A stretch of DNA of 64,000 nt from Methylocapsa aurea (lineage in GTDB: Bacteria; Pseudomonadota; Alphaproteobacteria; Rhizobiales; Beijerinckiaceae), in assembly GCF_000746085.1 (NCBI RefSeq), contig NZ_KN050805.1, positions 124,001-188,000 on the forward strand, given 5' to 3'. Shown here piece by piece: positions 8,555 through 18,383 of the stretch; the first letter of the stretch is position 1, and each line of letters starts with the position of its first letter. The translations under genes and the position numbers were made by a program. The notes under the pieces are model-generated. The model did no database searches and was not told the origin of the DNA. It saw only the letters and a program-made list of their open reading frames with translations.

Positions 8555-9280
8555 ATGCAATCCGGGCTTTACGTCACCCTTTCCGCCCAAGTGGCGCTCG
8601 AGCGGCGCATGACCACGATCGCCGCCAATGTCGCCAACCAAGGCACTCCGGGGTATCGGGCCGAGGAGGTCGACTTCAAAGCGCTTGTATCGCGGTCCGG
8701 AGACAGACCCGTCGCCTATGTTTCGCAAGGAGAAACATTTATTTCCCGGCAGCGCGGCGTGCCGCTAAAGACCAACAATCCCCTCGACGTCTCGGTTCAA
8801 GGCGATGGCTGGCTCGCGCTGCAAACGCCAGCCGGAACGGTCTATACGCGCGATGGCCGCCTGCGCCTGCGGGAAAGCGGCGCATTGCAAAGCATTGACG
8901 GCTATGCCGTTCTCGATGCCGGCAACGCTCCTATTCTTCTCGATCCTGATGGCGGTCCGCCGAGCATCGCCCAAGACGGAATGATCACGCAAAGCGGCCG
9001 TCAGATCGGCGCCATCGGCCTATTCAGTCTGGACGACGGCGCGAAGCTCAAGCGCTACGACAATTCCGGCGTCATGTCCGATAAGGGCGCGACGCCCGTC
9101 CTCGACTTCAGCCGCAATGGACTTGCGCAAGGCTATGTCGAGGGGGCGAACATCAATCCGGTTCTTGAGATCGCTAGAATGATCGCGGTGTCGCGCGCCT
9201 TTGAAAGCGTGTCCTCCGCGCTGCAGGGGTCCGAAGCTTCTTTGAAAGACGCGATCAAGACGCTTGGCGGCCCGTCGTGA
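8555..9280 (+). CDS. flgF: Flagellar basal-body proximal rod protein FlgF
   Basis: 241-aa rod protein. The N-terminal rod motif (SAQVALERRMTTIAANVANQGTPGYRAEEVDF) and the C-terminal helix (NINPVLEIARMIAVSRAFESV) are the paired coiled segments that stack in the axial rod; NPLDVSVQGDGWLALQT is the hook/rod-type central domain. It is exported by the flagellar type III apparatus and so has no signal peptide. GGAGG lies 11 bases upstream of the ATG. Its stop overlaps the start of fliI by four bases (GTGA), indicating translational coupling. Confidence 0.93.
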   Translation: MQSGLYVTLSAQVALERRMTTIAANVANQGTPGYRAEEVDFKALVSRSGDRPVAYVSQGETFISRQRGVPLKTNNPLDVSVQGDGWLALQTPAGTVYTRDGRLRLRESGALQSIDGYAVLDAGNAPILLDPDGGPPSIAQDGMITQSGRQIGAIGLFSLDDGAKLKRYDNSGVMSDKGATPVLDFSRNGLAQGYVEGANINPVLEIARMIAVSRAFESVSSALQGSEASLKDAIKTLGGPS

Positions 9281-10611
9281 GCGAGAACGCGCTCGCTCGT
9301 CTCGCCCTCGGCGTGGAGCAGGCTTGCGATGAACTGCCGATGGTTCGCGTCTCCGGCAGCGTTGCCGAAATTGCGCCGTCGCATGCGCGCGTGGCAGGCC
9401 TATCGCTATACCTGAAACTCGGAGACTGCGTCGATTTCGAGTCGGGCGGACTGAGCCAACGCGCCGAAGTGGTGCGGATCGATGCGCAAGGGGCGAGCGT
9501 CAAGACTTTCGAGACCAATACGCGCGCCCGGCTCGGCGACCGCGTGTTTCGCGTCGGCCCCATGCAACTCGCGCCGCATGTGAGCTGGAAAGGCCGCGTC
9601 ATTAACGCGCTTGGCGTCCCGATCGATGCGGCGGGTCCGCTGCGCCAGGGCGAGGAGGCCGTCGGGATCGAGGCCTTGCCGCCTCCCGCCATGCGGCGCG
9701 GCCGCGTCACCAGACCTTTGAGGACCGGCGTGCGGGTGATTGACCTGTTCACGCCGATCTGCGCCGGCCAACGCATCGGAATTTTTGCGGGTTCCGGCGT
9801 CGGCAAATCGACGCTCCTCGCGATGCTCGCGGGATCGCGCGATTTCGACGCCGTGGTGATCGCGCTCGTTGGCGAACGCGGCCGCGAAGTGCGCGAATTT
9901 CTCGACGACGCCCTGGCTTTGAACCGCGCGGTTTCAGTCGCCGTCGTCGCGACCGGCGATGAAAGCCCGACGATGCGGCGCATGGCGCCAAAGACCGCCA
10001 TGGCCATCGCCGAATATTTTCGGGATCGCGGCGAATCCGTGCTGCTGATCGTCGACAGCGTCACGCGATACGCCCATGCCGCGCGCGATGTCGCGCTGGC
10101 CGCCGGAGAGCCCGCCGTGGCGCGCGGCTATGCCCCGAGCGTGTTCAGCGATCTGCCCAAGCTTCTCGAAAGGGCGGGGCCGGGCGAAGAGGGCAAAGGC
10201 TCGATTACCGGCGTGTTTTCCGTCCTCGTCGACGGCGACGATCATAATGATCCTGTGGCGGACGCCATACGCGGCACGCTCGACGGCCATATCGTTCTCG
10301 ATCGCGCCATAGCGGATCAGGGCCGCTTTCCGGCGGTCAATGTCTTGGCCTCGATCTCCCGTCTGGCGCAGGTCGCCTGGACGCCCGAGCAGAACAGCCT
10401 CGTCATCAAGCTGCGCGGCCTCATCGCCCGCTTTGAGGACACGCGCGATTTGCGGCTGATGGGCGGCTATCGGCACGGCGGCGACGGCGAGCTCGACCAA
10501 GCGGTCGCGCTGGTTCCGAAAATCTACGAAGCCATGGCGCAAGCGCCAAAATCCGAGCCGAGCAAGGATGCGTTTCGGGAACTCGCCCAGCTCCTGCAGG
10601 AGAAGACATAA
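9277..10611 (+). CDS. fliI: Flagellum-specific ATP synthase FliI
   Basis: 444-aa cytoplasmic ATPase that powers export of flagellar subunits through the type III apparatus; homologous to F1-ATPase beta. Walker A GSGVGKST lies near residue 172, the Walker B region is LLIVDSVTRYAHA, and the family signatures GERGREVREF and SVFSDLPKLLERAG are present. It starts with GTG inside the flgF stop. After its end there is no fliJ: the next 190 bases carry no supported gene and the following gene is on the other strand, so the flagellar run ends here. Confidence 0.95.
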   Translation: MSENALARLALGVEQACDELPMVRVSGSVAEIAPSHARVAGLSLYLKLGDCVDFESGGLSQRAEVVRIDAQGASVKTFETNTRARLGDRVFRVGPMQLAPHVSWKGRVINALGVPIDAAGPLRQGEEAVGIEALPPPAMRRGRVTRPLRTGVRVIDLFTPICAGQRIGIFAGSGVGKSTLLAMLAGSRDFDAVVIALVGERGREVREFLDDALALNRAVSVAVVATGDESPTMRRMAPKTAMAIAEYFRDRGESVLLIVDSVTRYAHAARDVALAAGEPAVARGYAPSVFSDLPKLLERAGPGEEGKGSITGVFSVLVDGDDHNDPVADAIRGTLDGHIVLDRAIADQGRFPAVNVLASISRLAQVAWTPEQNSLVIKLRGLIARFEDTRDLRLMGGYRHGGDGELDQAVALVPKIYEAMAQAPKSEPSKDAFRELAQLLQEKT

Positions 10612-10805
10612 ACTTAACTCCGTCGGCTGTGTGGGCTCGAGCGCCTGGATTTTTACGACCGCATCTGCGCCTGATCAGAAGTCTATCGATCGTCGGGCAG
10701 CTCTTCGAGCAACCGTGAGCCCCACCGATGCTGTCTGATTTTTTGGGCGGTCGGACGGACGGAACACAGACGTTTTCTGCTCGCTGATTCGACAACGGTG
10801 ACCGT

Positions 10806-11861
10806 TCATATCGCGTTCGCCCCTGCGGGCCCATCTTCATCCAACCATTCCCGCCAGATCGCTAGAAGCACGGCGAGAATGAGCGGGCCAAGAAACAGTC
10901 CAATCAGTCCAAACGCAAGCAGTCCGCCCATCACGCCAAAGAGAACCATCACCAGGGGAATGTCAGTGGCGTTGCTGATCAACAGCGGCTTCAGAATATT
11001 GTCGGTCAGATTGACGACGACGGCTCCCCAGGCCAACAACGCGAGACCGGCGCCGACCTGGTCGGAGAGCAAAAGCCAAACGCTGATCGGCCCCCAGACC
11101 GCCACCGTGCCAATAAAGGGGATCAAGGCCGTCAATGCTGTCAGCGCGCCTAACAAAATGGGAGTTCCGACGCCAATGATGGCATAGCCGACGCCGGCGA
11201 TGAAACCTTGCGCCATCGCGCTGACGATCACTCCGGAAACCACGGCTCGCGTCGTGTCTCCGACCGCTTTGAAATAATGGTCCGCGGGATCGCCCACCAC
11301 TTTGCGCAATCCCTTGCGAACCTGCTCCAACACCTGGTCGCCGTCGCGGTAAAAAAAGAAGAGCGCCACCGCCGTCACGGCGAGCTGCGCTGCGCTGCGT
11401 CCAATCTTCCCAACCATCCCCGCCAGCTCGCGTATCCACGGCTCGAGCCATTCGTTCACCTGTTGCTTTCGAAGCTCGGGATCGTTCCAAACGCGAGTCA
11501 GCGCCTCGTTCAGAGCGGGGCCAACGACGGGAATGCGGGTGATTGCCTCCGGCAAGACAAATGGCTGCTCGGCGAACCTCGTCGACAGCTCACGATAGGC
11601 GGCGGCGAGCTCGCTCTGCAGACGGATCAAGAGAATCGAGACCGGCACGACCAGAACAATGATCAGCAGCAAAGTCGTGACCGTCGCCGCGAGGGTGGGC
11701 CGATCTCCGGACAGGCGAAGAATGCGCCGATGCGCGGGGTCAGTCACATAAGCAAGAATGGCGGCCCAGGCGAGCGGCGCCAGAAAGGGCTTGACCACGA
11801 AAAGACCGAGCCCGACGACGACGCCCAGCAAGATCAGGCCGAAACTCTGGTGATTTTGCAT
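10806..11861 (-). CDS. AI-2E family transporter (PerM/TqsA-type permease)
   Basis: 351-aa inner-membrane protein with a hydrophobic pair at the N-terminus (GLILLGVVVGLGLFVVKP...WAAILAYV), a third segment LLLIIVLVVPVSILLI, a soluble stretch around 100-170, then four or five C-terminal segments including GTVAVWGPISVWLLL and GLLAFGLIGLFLGPLILAVLLAI. This is the AI-2E_transport layout. Members export autoinducer-2 or act in Na+/H+ or other transport; the substrate here is not predictable. The ATG at 11861 is chosen because GGGGAG lies 10 bases upstream; the frame is open 18 codons further up. It is monocistronic. Confidence 0.83.
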   Translation of the reverse strand: MQNHQSFGLILLGVVVGLGLFVVKPFLAPLAWAAILAYVTDPAHRRILRLSGDRPTLAATVTTLLLIIVLVVPVSILLIRLQSELAAAYRELSTRFAEQPFVLPEAITRIPVVGPALNEALTRVWNDPELRKQQVNEWLEPWIRELAGMVGKIGRSAAQLAVTAVALFFFYRDGDQVLEQVRKGLRKVVGDPADHYFKAVGDTTRAVVSGVIVSAMAQGFIAGVGYAIIGVGTPILLGALTALTALIPFIGTVAVWGPISVWLLLSDQVGAGLALLAWGAVVVNLTDNILKPLLISNATDIPLVMVLFGVMGGLLAFGLIGLFLGPLILAVLLAIWREWLDEDGPAGANAI

Positions 11862-12018
11862 GGCGCACGCGCTCCCCGACCTCTTCGCCTTAAGCCTGAT
11901 GACCCTGACTGCCAATGGGCCCCAGTGACTAAGCGCCGAAGTCCCGCCCTGCCGCGTTGCAACGGTTTTGGCGCGAAAACATCCAGCTCAAGGCTATGGG
12001 TCGAAGGCTAGAGCCTAT

Positions 12019-12121
12019 TAGAGCATTTTCAAGCGAGGTGGATACCGGTTCGCCTTAAGAAAATGCGACAAAACAAAAGCCTGGAGCTGCTTTCTGATTC
12101 CGTCGGAACCGAAAGCGCTAG
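12019..12121. repeat. Dispersed Hyphomicrobiales-type intergenic repeat
   Basis: Begins TAGAGCATTTTCAAGCGAGG and ends GGAACCGAAAGCGCTAG, with internal GATACCGGTTCGCC and CTGATTCCGTCGGAACC palindromes. It fills most of the gap between the starts of the AI-2E permease gene and the end of putA. The pattern (GAGCATTTTC...ACCGGTTC...GAAAATGC) is typical of repeats in this order; no other full copy is seen in this window. Confidence 0.6.
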
Positions 12122-12159
12122 GCGAATGTTGGCTGAGCGTCAGTGTCTTTGCGCTTGGG

Positions 12160-15100
12160 TCACTGGCCGGCGTTGATGAGGCTTGCATTGCCGCCCACCG
12201 CAGCCGTGTTGATCGTCACCGTCTGCTCAACACAGAAGCGGTCAAGGTAATGCGGTCCGCCAGCTTTCGGGCCCGTGCCCGAGAGGCCGAAGCCGCCAAA
12301 GGGCTGCGTTCCGACGACCGCGCCGATCATATTGCGATTGACGTAGCAATTGCCGGCCAGTCGCCGCTCGACAATCTCATCGATCACCGCGTCGATCCGT
12401 GAATGCACGCCCAAAGTCAGCCCGAAGCCGGCGGCCTCGATGCTATCGAGCAGGCCGCCGAGCTCGCTCGCCTTGTAGCGCGCCACATGAAGGATCGGCC
12501 CGAACGCTTCGCGTCTGAGATCGCTCACGCTCGACAGTTCAAAAATATGCGGCGCGAGGTAAAAGCCGCGCGGCGGCGCGGTTGAGGGCGCCCGCCCGGC
12601 ATAGTGGACGATCGCGCAGGCGCGCATGTCCTCGATATGAGCTTCGAGGCTTCGCTTGGCGGCGAGATCGATCACCGGGCCGACGTGGACGCCAAGAGCG
12701 CGCGGATCGCCAACGAGTAACTCGCGCGCGGCGCCTTTGATCATCGCGATCATCCTATCTGCGACATCCTCTTGAAGACAGAGCAGCCGGAGCGCCGAGC
12801 AGCGTTGTCCGGCCGAGCGGAACGCCGAGGCGACCACATCGTCGCACACCTGTTCGGGCAGAGCTGTCGCATCGGCGATCATCGCATTGACGCCGCCCGT
12901 TTCTGCGATCAATTGCGCGATCGGCCCCGATTTGGCGGCAAGGCTGCGATTGATCTTTGTCGCCGTATCCATCGAGCCTGTGATTGCAACCCCGGCGACG
13001 CCGTCGAGGGCGACAAGCGCCGCGCCCACATCGCCGTCCCCCGGCAAGAGATGAAGAACCGACGCAGGGACGCCGGCCCGATACAGCAATGAAACAGCTT
13101 GCGCCGCGATCAAAGGCGTCTGCTCGGCCGGCTTGGCGAGGACGCTGTTGCCAGCGGCCAGCGCGGCGGCGATCTGGCCAAGAAAAATCGACAGGGGAAA
13201 GTTCCACGGACTGATGCACACGAAGACGCCGCGGCCATGACAAAAAAGCCTATTGTCTTCTCCAGTCGGCCCCGGCATCGGAGCTGGCGAGGCGAACCGC
13301 CGCCGCGCCTCTTGCGCATAATAGCGACAAAAATCGATCGCCTCGCGCCATTCGCCGATGGCGTCCTCGAGCGTTTTGCCGGCCTCGATCTGGAGAAGAT
13401 GAAGCCATCGCGGCGCCTGCGCCTCAAGCTCCTGCGCGGCGCGATCGAGACAGGCCGCGCGCAAGCCCACCGGCGTGCGCGACCATATTTTGAAGCCGCC
13501 GCGGGCCTCGCGCATGGCCTCCTGCAAGAGGCCTGGCGCCGCCTCCCGCACGAGGCCAATCGAAGACCCATCGATGGGCGAGGCGATGGCGCGCGCCGCT
13601 CCCTCCCGCGCCGCGCCGGAGACTATCGGCGCGGCCTCGAACGCGCCGGCCTCTCTTGCGATCGCGGCCATCAGCGCGCCAATTTCTTGCCGGTCGCCGA
13701 ATTCGACGCCTTTTGCGGTCTTGCGCCCAGGGTGCAGATCTTCCGGCAAAGGCAGAAATGGCGGGCGGGCGTTTGTCGCCTCGCCGATAATCGTCTGCGG
13801 GCGGATCAAGAGCTCGGCCGCCGGCACATGCGGATCGCCAAGACGCGCGACGAAAGACGAATTCGCGCCATTTTCGAGAAGCCGCCGCACCAGATAGGCG
13901 AGCAGGTTTTCATGCGCGCCGACCGGCGCGTAGATCCGGCATGCGGCTTGGGGAAACTCGCTCCGAAGCGCTGCGGAAAGATCATCGCCCATTCCATGCA
14001 GCCGCTGAAATTCATAGCCCTCGACGCCGCCGGCCAATTCAATGATCGTCGCGATGGAGAGCGCATTGTGGGTGGCGAATTGCGGATAGATCGTTTCGCG
14101 CAGCGACAGGAGCCGCCGGGCGCAGGCGATGTAATTCAAATCGGTCATCGCCTTGCGGGTGAATACCGGATAGTCGGCGAGACCACGCTCTTGCGCACGC
14201 TTGATCTCGCTGTCCCAATAGGCGCCCTTGACAAGCCGCAGGGTCAGCCGGCGATTGAAGCAACGCGCGCTCGCCGCGACATGATCAATCACGTTTGAGG
14301 CGCGCTTCTGATAGGCTTGCACGGCGAGGCCAAAGCCCGACCAGTCCTTGAGCGTCGGATCGCTCAGCAATCGGTCGACGATATCGAGCGACAGCTCGAG
14401 CCGGTCGGCTTCCTCCGCATCGATTGTGAAGTTCAGATCATGCCGCTTCGCCGCGCAAGCGAGCTCCAAGACCAGCGGCGTCAACTCGGCGAGAACGCGC
14501 GCGCGCGATTGCGCTTCGTAGCGCGGGTGGAGCGCGGAAAGCTTGACCGAAATGCCGGGACGCGCCGCCAGCGAGGAGGCGGGTTCAGCCAACACGCCAA
14601 TGGCCTCGATCGCATGCGCATAGGCGGCATAATAGCGCTCCGCATCGTCCATGGTCCGGGCGCCCTCGCCCAGCATGTCGAAGGAATGGCGATAGCTCCA
14701 GCCAGCGGCCGAGCCGGCGCGATACAAGGCGTCCTCTATCGTTTGACCGAAGACGAAATGCGAGCCCATGAGGGCCATCGCCTGCCGCGCGGCCGCGCGC
14801 AATGCGCCCATGCCGATCCGGCGCGCCAGCACAGCGACGACGCCTTCGGCGCACTTGCCCTTCTCGATGACGCGCGCGGAAATCCCGAGCGCCCAAGCTG
14901 CGGCGGAGACAAGCAGGGCCTCCGAGCCTCCGGCATGGCTGCTCCAATGGGCCGACGCAAGCTTGTCCTCGATCAATCGGTCGGCGGTGAAATCGTCCGG
15001 CACGCGCAGCAACGCTTCCGCCAGCACCATCAGAGCGAGGCCCTCCTCCGACGACAGGGAATATTCCCGGAGCAAATCCTCAAGCCCGCCAATGCGGATG

Positions 15101-15261
15101 GATCTGCGCCGGACCGACGCGATGAGGCGCGATGCGAGCCCATCGATCCGCGCCTCGGCCTCGTCGCCGAGCCGCGCATCTTGCAGCAATTTTGCGGCGA
15201 GCAGCGCGTCCGCTGGCGCATAAGGCGCGCAGAATGCGGGAAGCCCGAGTTCGGTCGTCAT
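12160..15261 (-). CDS. putA: Bifunctional proline dehydrogenase/L-glutamate gamma-semialdehyde dehydrogenase PutA
   Basis: 1033-aa enzyme that oxidises proline to P5C with FAD and then to glutamate with NAD+. The proline dehydrogenase barrel covers roughly residues 180-480 (LVKGAYWDSEIKRAQ, QFATHNALSIATI, RIYAPVGAHENLLAYLVRRLLENGANSSFV). The aldehyde dehydrogenase covers about 530-1020, with CISPWNFPL, AETGGVNAMIADA and the catalytic cysteine in SAGQRCSALR. It is the shorter alphaproteobacterial form: the N-terminal ribbon-helix-helix DNA-binding domain of E. coli PutA is absent, so it should not be an autorepressor. No Lrp-type putR is adjacent. Confidence 0.96.
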   Translation of the reverse strand: MTTELGLPAFCAPYAPADALLAAKLLQDARLGDEAEARIDGLASRLIASVRRRSIRIGGLEDLLREYSLSSEEGLALMVLAEALLRVPDDFTADRLIEDKLASAHWSSHAGGSEALLVSAAAWALGISARVIEKGKCAEGVVAVLARRIGMGALRAAARQAMALMGSHFVFGQTIEDALYRAGSAAGWSYRHSFDMLGEGARTMDDAERYYAAYAHAIEAIGVLAEPASSLAARPGISVKLSALHPRYEAQSRARVLAELTPLVLELACAAKRHDLNFTIDAEEADRLELSLDIVDRLLSDPTLKDWSGFGLAVQAYQKRASNVIDHVAASARCFNRRLTLRLVKGAYWDSEIKRAQERGLADYPVFTRKAMTDLNYIACARRLLSLRETIYPQFATHNALSIATIIELAGGVEGYEFQRLHGMGDDLSAALRSEFPQAACRIYAPVGAHENLLAYLVRRLLENGANSSFVARLGDPHVPAAELLIRPQTIIGEATNARPPFLPLPEDLHPGRKTAKGVEFGDRQEIGALMAAIAREAGAFEAAPIVSGAAREGAARAIASPIDGSSIGLVREAAPGLLQEAMREARGGFKIWSRTPVGLRAACLDRAAQELEAQAPRWLHLLQIEAGKTLEDAIGEWREAIDFCRYYAQEARRRFASPAPMPGPTGEDNRLFCHGRGVFVCISPWNFPLSIFLGQIAAALAAGNSVLAKPAEQTPLIAAQAVSLLYRAGVPASVLHLLPGDGDVGAALVALDGVAGVAITGSMDTATKINRSLAAKSGPIAQLIAETGGVNAMIADATALPEQVCDDVVASAFRSAGQRCSALRLLCLQEDVADRMIAMIKGAARELLVGDPRALGVHVGPVIDLAAKRSLEAHIEDMRACAIVHYAGRAPSTAPPRGFYLAPHIFELSSVSDLRREAFGPILHVARYKASELGGLLDSIEAAGFGLTLGVHSRIDAVIDEIVERRLAGNCYVNRNMIGAVVGTQPFGGFGLSGTGPKAGGPHYLDRFCVEQTVTINTAAVGGNASLINAGQ

Positions 15262-15356
15262 CGGCAGCTTTTAAACGGTGTTGAACGAGAGTCTCATATA
15301 GGCATCGGGCGCGGCTGTTCGAGTATGGCTCTTTTCGGAGATCGCAAGCTTCACAA

Positions 15357-16183
15357 GGCTCCTCTGGTGCAAACTTTCGGAATCAACGCAACGAATTGAT
15401 GGGGAGCACGAGTCGGCTCATGCAGCGAGAACTGCATTCCAGATTTCGGGCGCGGTTTTGCCTTTGACGAGAAGCTTGCCGAGTTTGAATTGACCTTTTC
15501 TGATCCGATGCATCAGTTAAATGCCGGCAATGGTGATCGAGGCGCTGCGAAGCCGCTTCAATCCAAGCATAGGACCCAAACGAAGTTTGATTGATCGGTG
15601 ATCCTGCTCGATCAAATTGTTGAGGTACTTGGACGATCGTATTTTGGTCCGCTCGCCGCGCCGATGTTCGCCGAGGACTTCCCGCGCCGCCCGATGGGAT
15701 GCTTGGCAGCCATCGAGCGTGACGGCGCGCGGCAGCCGGCCCTGGCTCTTGAACGCCCGATGGAGAAACGCTCTGGCGGCTGCGACATCCCGCTTGGCGC
15801 AGAGCAGGAAATCGACGGTCTCTCCCTCTTTATCGACGGCGCGGTAAAGATAAGTCCAGCGGCCTTTGATCCTCACGTAGGTTTCGTCGACGCGCCAAGG
15901 CGCGCCAGCTCGGCATGCAAAGCCGTTCCCGCGCTTTTCGAATTCCGGACGATAGCGTTGGATCTAGCGCATGAGCGACGGAAATCCCGCGCTCGGCCAT
16001 CATTTCCACGAGATCCCGAAAGCTAAGCTTAAACCTCAGATGCCACCGGACGCAAAGGATGATGATCTCCCGGTCGAAATGGCGGCCTTTGAAAGATCAT
16101 CAATGTTCAGCATTCGAGTTCCTGTCCTCCAAAAGCGTGTTCACGGCAAATATGCCGCGCTTTTGCCGTTCGCACCAGAACCC
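15357..16183. mobile_element. Decayed IS6-family insertion sequence
   Basis: The transposase remnant is flanked by imperfect terminal inverted repeats: left CTCTGGTGCAAAC near 15362-15374 and right GTTCGCACCAGAACC near 16168-16182, whose reverse complement is GGTTCTGGTGCGAAC. The ends match the IS6/IS26 style. No clear 8-bp target duplication was recognised. The element lies between putA and tRNA-Arg and is inactive because its only gene is broken at several points. Confidence 0.75.
15418..16113 (-). pseudogene. IS6-family transposase, pseudogene
   Basis: Translation in pieces gives KGRHFDREIIILCVRWHLRF, LSFRDLVEMMAERGISVAH, then, after a frame change and an in-frame TAG in place of a Trp codon, IQRYRPEFEKRGNGFACRAG, WRVDETYVRIKGRWTYLYRA, LRSASITIAGI, an in-frame TAA replacing a Glu codon at 15517, and LMHRIRKGQFKLGKLLVKGK to the natural stop at 15418. 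The DDE motif begins at the D of VDETY. At least one small deletion/frameshift after SVAH (lost TTI(L/M) segment), two nonsense changes and a probable frameshift near the N-terminus are visible. The intact 119-codon central segment alone cannot form a transposase. Confidence 0.9.
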
Positions 16184-16227
16184 TTGATCCAGGGCGCCAA
16201 TAGGCGAGCCGATGTCATTGAAAAAAT

Positions 16228-16304
<77 letters not shown>

Positions 16305-16576
16305 CTGCGCAGGATCTCTCTTTGCGCTATTTGATTTATCTTAGCCGATTTTGCTGCGTCGCGCCAAGCGGCTTCTTTCCGGCCTTGGCCTTCAGACCCC
16401 TTTTTCGCCCAGCCGAATCCCGCAAAACCGATGTTCCCCGTCGCCGCGTCGAAAATTCTGGCGTAGGAACATGGACCAACGCTCCCGAACGCCTCGCAAA
16501 GCCGCGGGACAGGCATGACTGTATTTCTCGCCCTCCATCCATCGGCCCAAGCGCGCGCCGCCGCAAACAAAGGCGC

Positions 16577-17269
16577 ATGATGGAGGATCTCCGCCTCTAC
16601 GCGCCGGCCGCCCGGCGAAACTGCAATCCGATTCTGGAAATTCTGCTGGAGCATCTGCCCTCCGAAGGACTGGTCCTTGAAGTGGCGAGCGGCTCCGGCG
16701 AACATTGCATCAGGTTCGGCGAAAAGCTGCCCCGCCACGTTATGCAGCCGAGCGATCCCGATCCGGCGGCCAGAGCCAGCATAGACGCCTGGATCGCGGC
16801 GTCCCGCGTGGAAAATGTCCGCGCCGCGATCGCTCTCGACGCGGCCGCGACTGTCTGGCCGCTGAATGAGGCCGCCGCCATCATCTGCATCAACATGGTC
16901 CATATTGCGCCTTGGGCCGCGACGCAGGGCCTTTTCACAGGCGCCGCGCGCGTTTTGCCTTCGGACGGCCCCTTGTTTCTTTATGGACCTTACAAGCGCG
17001 GGGGCGGCCATGTCAGCCAAAGCAACGCGGATTTCGACCTCGATCTGCGCCGGCGCAATGCGCAATGGGGCGTCAGGGACATTGAGCAAATCGCCGAGCT
17101 TGCCTTGGCGACCGGCTTTTCAGAACCGCTCGCCATCGAGATGCCGGCCAATAATATGACGCTGGTGTTCCGCAAGCAGCGCGAGGGCGCGTGCGCAAAG
17201 CCTTTTTCGTCCGAGCGCGCCGAATCGAGCCGCATTTGCGGCCTTCCGCCTGACCCGACTTCATGTTAG
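16577..17269 (+). CDS. DUF938 family protein, putative SAM-dependent methyltransferase
   Basis: 230-aa protein. The N-terminus MMEDLRLYAPAARRNCNPIL and the glycine-rich motif LVLEVASGSGEHCIRFGEKLP match DUF938, a class I SAM methyltransferase-like family of unknown substrate; INMVHIAPWAA and GPLFLYGPYKRGG are further family blocks. The frame is open far upstream through the tRNA and IS remnant, but the family-like sequence starts at the ATG at 16577, which is followed directly by a second ATG. The last 30 residues, after LVFRKQREGAC, are outside the family and may be of little importance. It ends 99 bases before trpA. Confidence 0.82.
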   Translation: MMEDLRLYAPAARRNCNPILEILLEHLPSEGLVLEVASGSGEHCIRFGEKLPRHVMQPSDPDPAARASIDAWIAASRVENVRAAIALDAAATVWPLNEAAAIICINMVHIAPWAATQGLFTGAARVLPSDGPLFLYGPYKRGGGHVSQSNADFDLDLRRRNAQWGVRDIEQIAELALATGFSEPLAIEMPANNMTLVFRKQREGACAKPFSSERAESSRICGLPPDPTSC

Positions 17270-17368
17270 AGCGCTCCCTCTCCTCTCGGGACGAGCAGCC
17301 GATCCGCCGCGATGCAGCGGCGCTTGATTTTTTCGGCTCCTCGCCCGTCAAACGCCTGGCAAGACCGC

Positions 17369-18268
17369 ATGCCAACTCGGATCGATAACCGTTTTGCAGA
17401 CCTCGCGCGGGAAAAACGCGCTGCGCTCATCACTTTCGTGATGGCCGGCGATCCCGACCTCGCGACATGCCTCGATATCCTGAAAGCCTTGCCGAAGGCT
17501 GGGGCCGACGTGATCGAGGTCGGCATGCCCTTCACCGACCCCATGGCCGACGGCCCGGCGATCCAGGCGGCTGGGCTGCGCGCGTTGGCGGCTGGAACCA
17601 ATCTTGTGAAAACGCTCGCCCTCGTCGCTGATTTTCGCAAGAGCGATCAGGCGACGCCGATCGTCCTCATGGGTTATTACAATCCGATCTATGTCCATGG
17701 CGTAGACGCCTTTCTGAAGGAAGCCCAGGCGGCCGGCGTCGATGGCCTGATCGTCGTCGACCTGCCGCCCGAAGAGGACGAAGAGCTCTGCCTGCCGGCG
17801 CTCAAGGCCGGGCTAAATTTCATCCGTCTCGCGACGCCCACCACCGACGATGCGCGCCTGCCGGCCGTCCTCGCCAATACGTCGGGCTTTGTCTATTATG
17901 TTTCGATTACCGGCATTACCGGAGCCGCCGCGCCGGATTTTTCGAAAACCGCCATGGCCGTCGAGCGGATCAAGCGGCATACGGCTTTGCCGGTCGCCGT
18001 GGGATTTGGCGTCAAGAACGCGAAATCCGCCCGCGCCATCGCCGCCCATGCGGATGGAGTCGTCGTCGGCTCGGCGCTGGTTGAGGCCTTGCGCGCCTCG
18101 CTCGACCGCGATGGCAAGGCGACGGGCAAGAGCGTCGAGGCGGTCGTCGGCCTCGTCGCCGAGATCGCCAAGGGCGTTCGAATGGCGGCGCCGCGATCCG
18201 CCTTGCGCATGATCTTCGAAAAACTGCAAGGTTTCTGGATAGGACCATCCGTTAAAACAACGAGATAG
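17369..18268 (+). CDS. trpA: Tryptophan synthase alpha chain
   Basis: 299-aa TIM-barrel enzyme that cleaves indole-3-glycerol phosphate to indole and glyceraldehyde 3-phosphate. The catalytic glutamate and aspartate lie in [24 protein letters not shown] and [14 protein letters not shown] (phosphate loop) are conserved. It is about 20 residues longer than usual owing to a C-terminal tail after [10 protein letters not shown]. The start MPTRIDNRF is family-like; an in-frame upstream start would add 19 unlike residues. In related genomes trpF-trpB-trpA-accD-folC form one operon. Here trpB and trpF are not adjacent and a DUF938 gene takes their place, while accD and folC follow as expected. Confidence 0.96.
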   Translation: MPTRIDNRFADLAREKRAALITFVMAGDPDLATCLDILKALPKAGADVIEVGMPFTDPMADGPAIQAAGLRALAAGTNLVKTLALVADFRKSDQATPIVLMGYYNPIYVHGVDAFLKEAQAAGVDGLIVVDLPPEEDEELCLPALKAGLNFIRLATPTTDDARLPAVLANTSGFVYYVSITGITGAAAPDFSKTAMAVERIKRHTALPVAVGFGVKNAKSARAIAAHADGVVVGSALVEALRASLDRDGKATGKSVEAVVGLVAEIAKGVRMAAPRSALRMIFEKLQGFWIGPSVKTTR

Positions 18269-18383
18269 AGAGCATGATTGGAGTTCTGGCGCTGTTTCGC
18301 GGCTTGGATCGAAAAATGCTCCAAGGCCCCGCCGCGAGTTCCAAGTTGCGCCCAGCCAAGATCGCCCTTAAACAGGATCGCCC

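Noticed and set aside
15517-15876. Functional 119-aa transposase
   Set aside because: It is only the central fragment of an IS6-type transposase; the N-terminus is frameshifted and the C-terminus lies after a nonsense codon.
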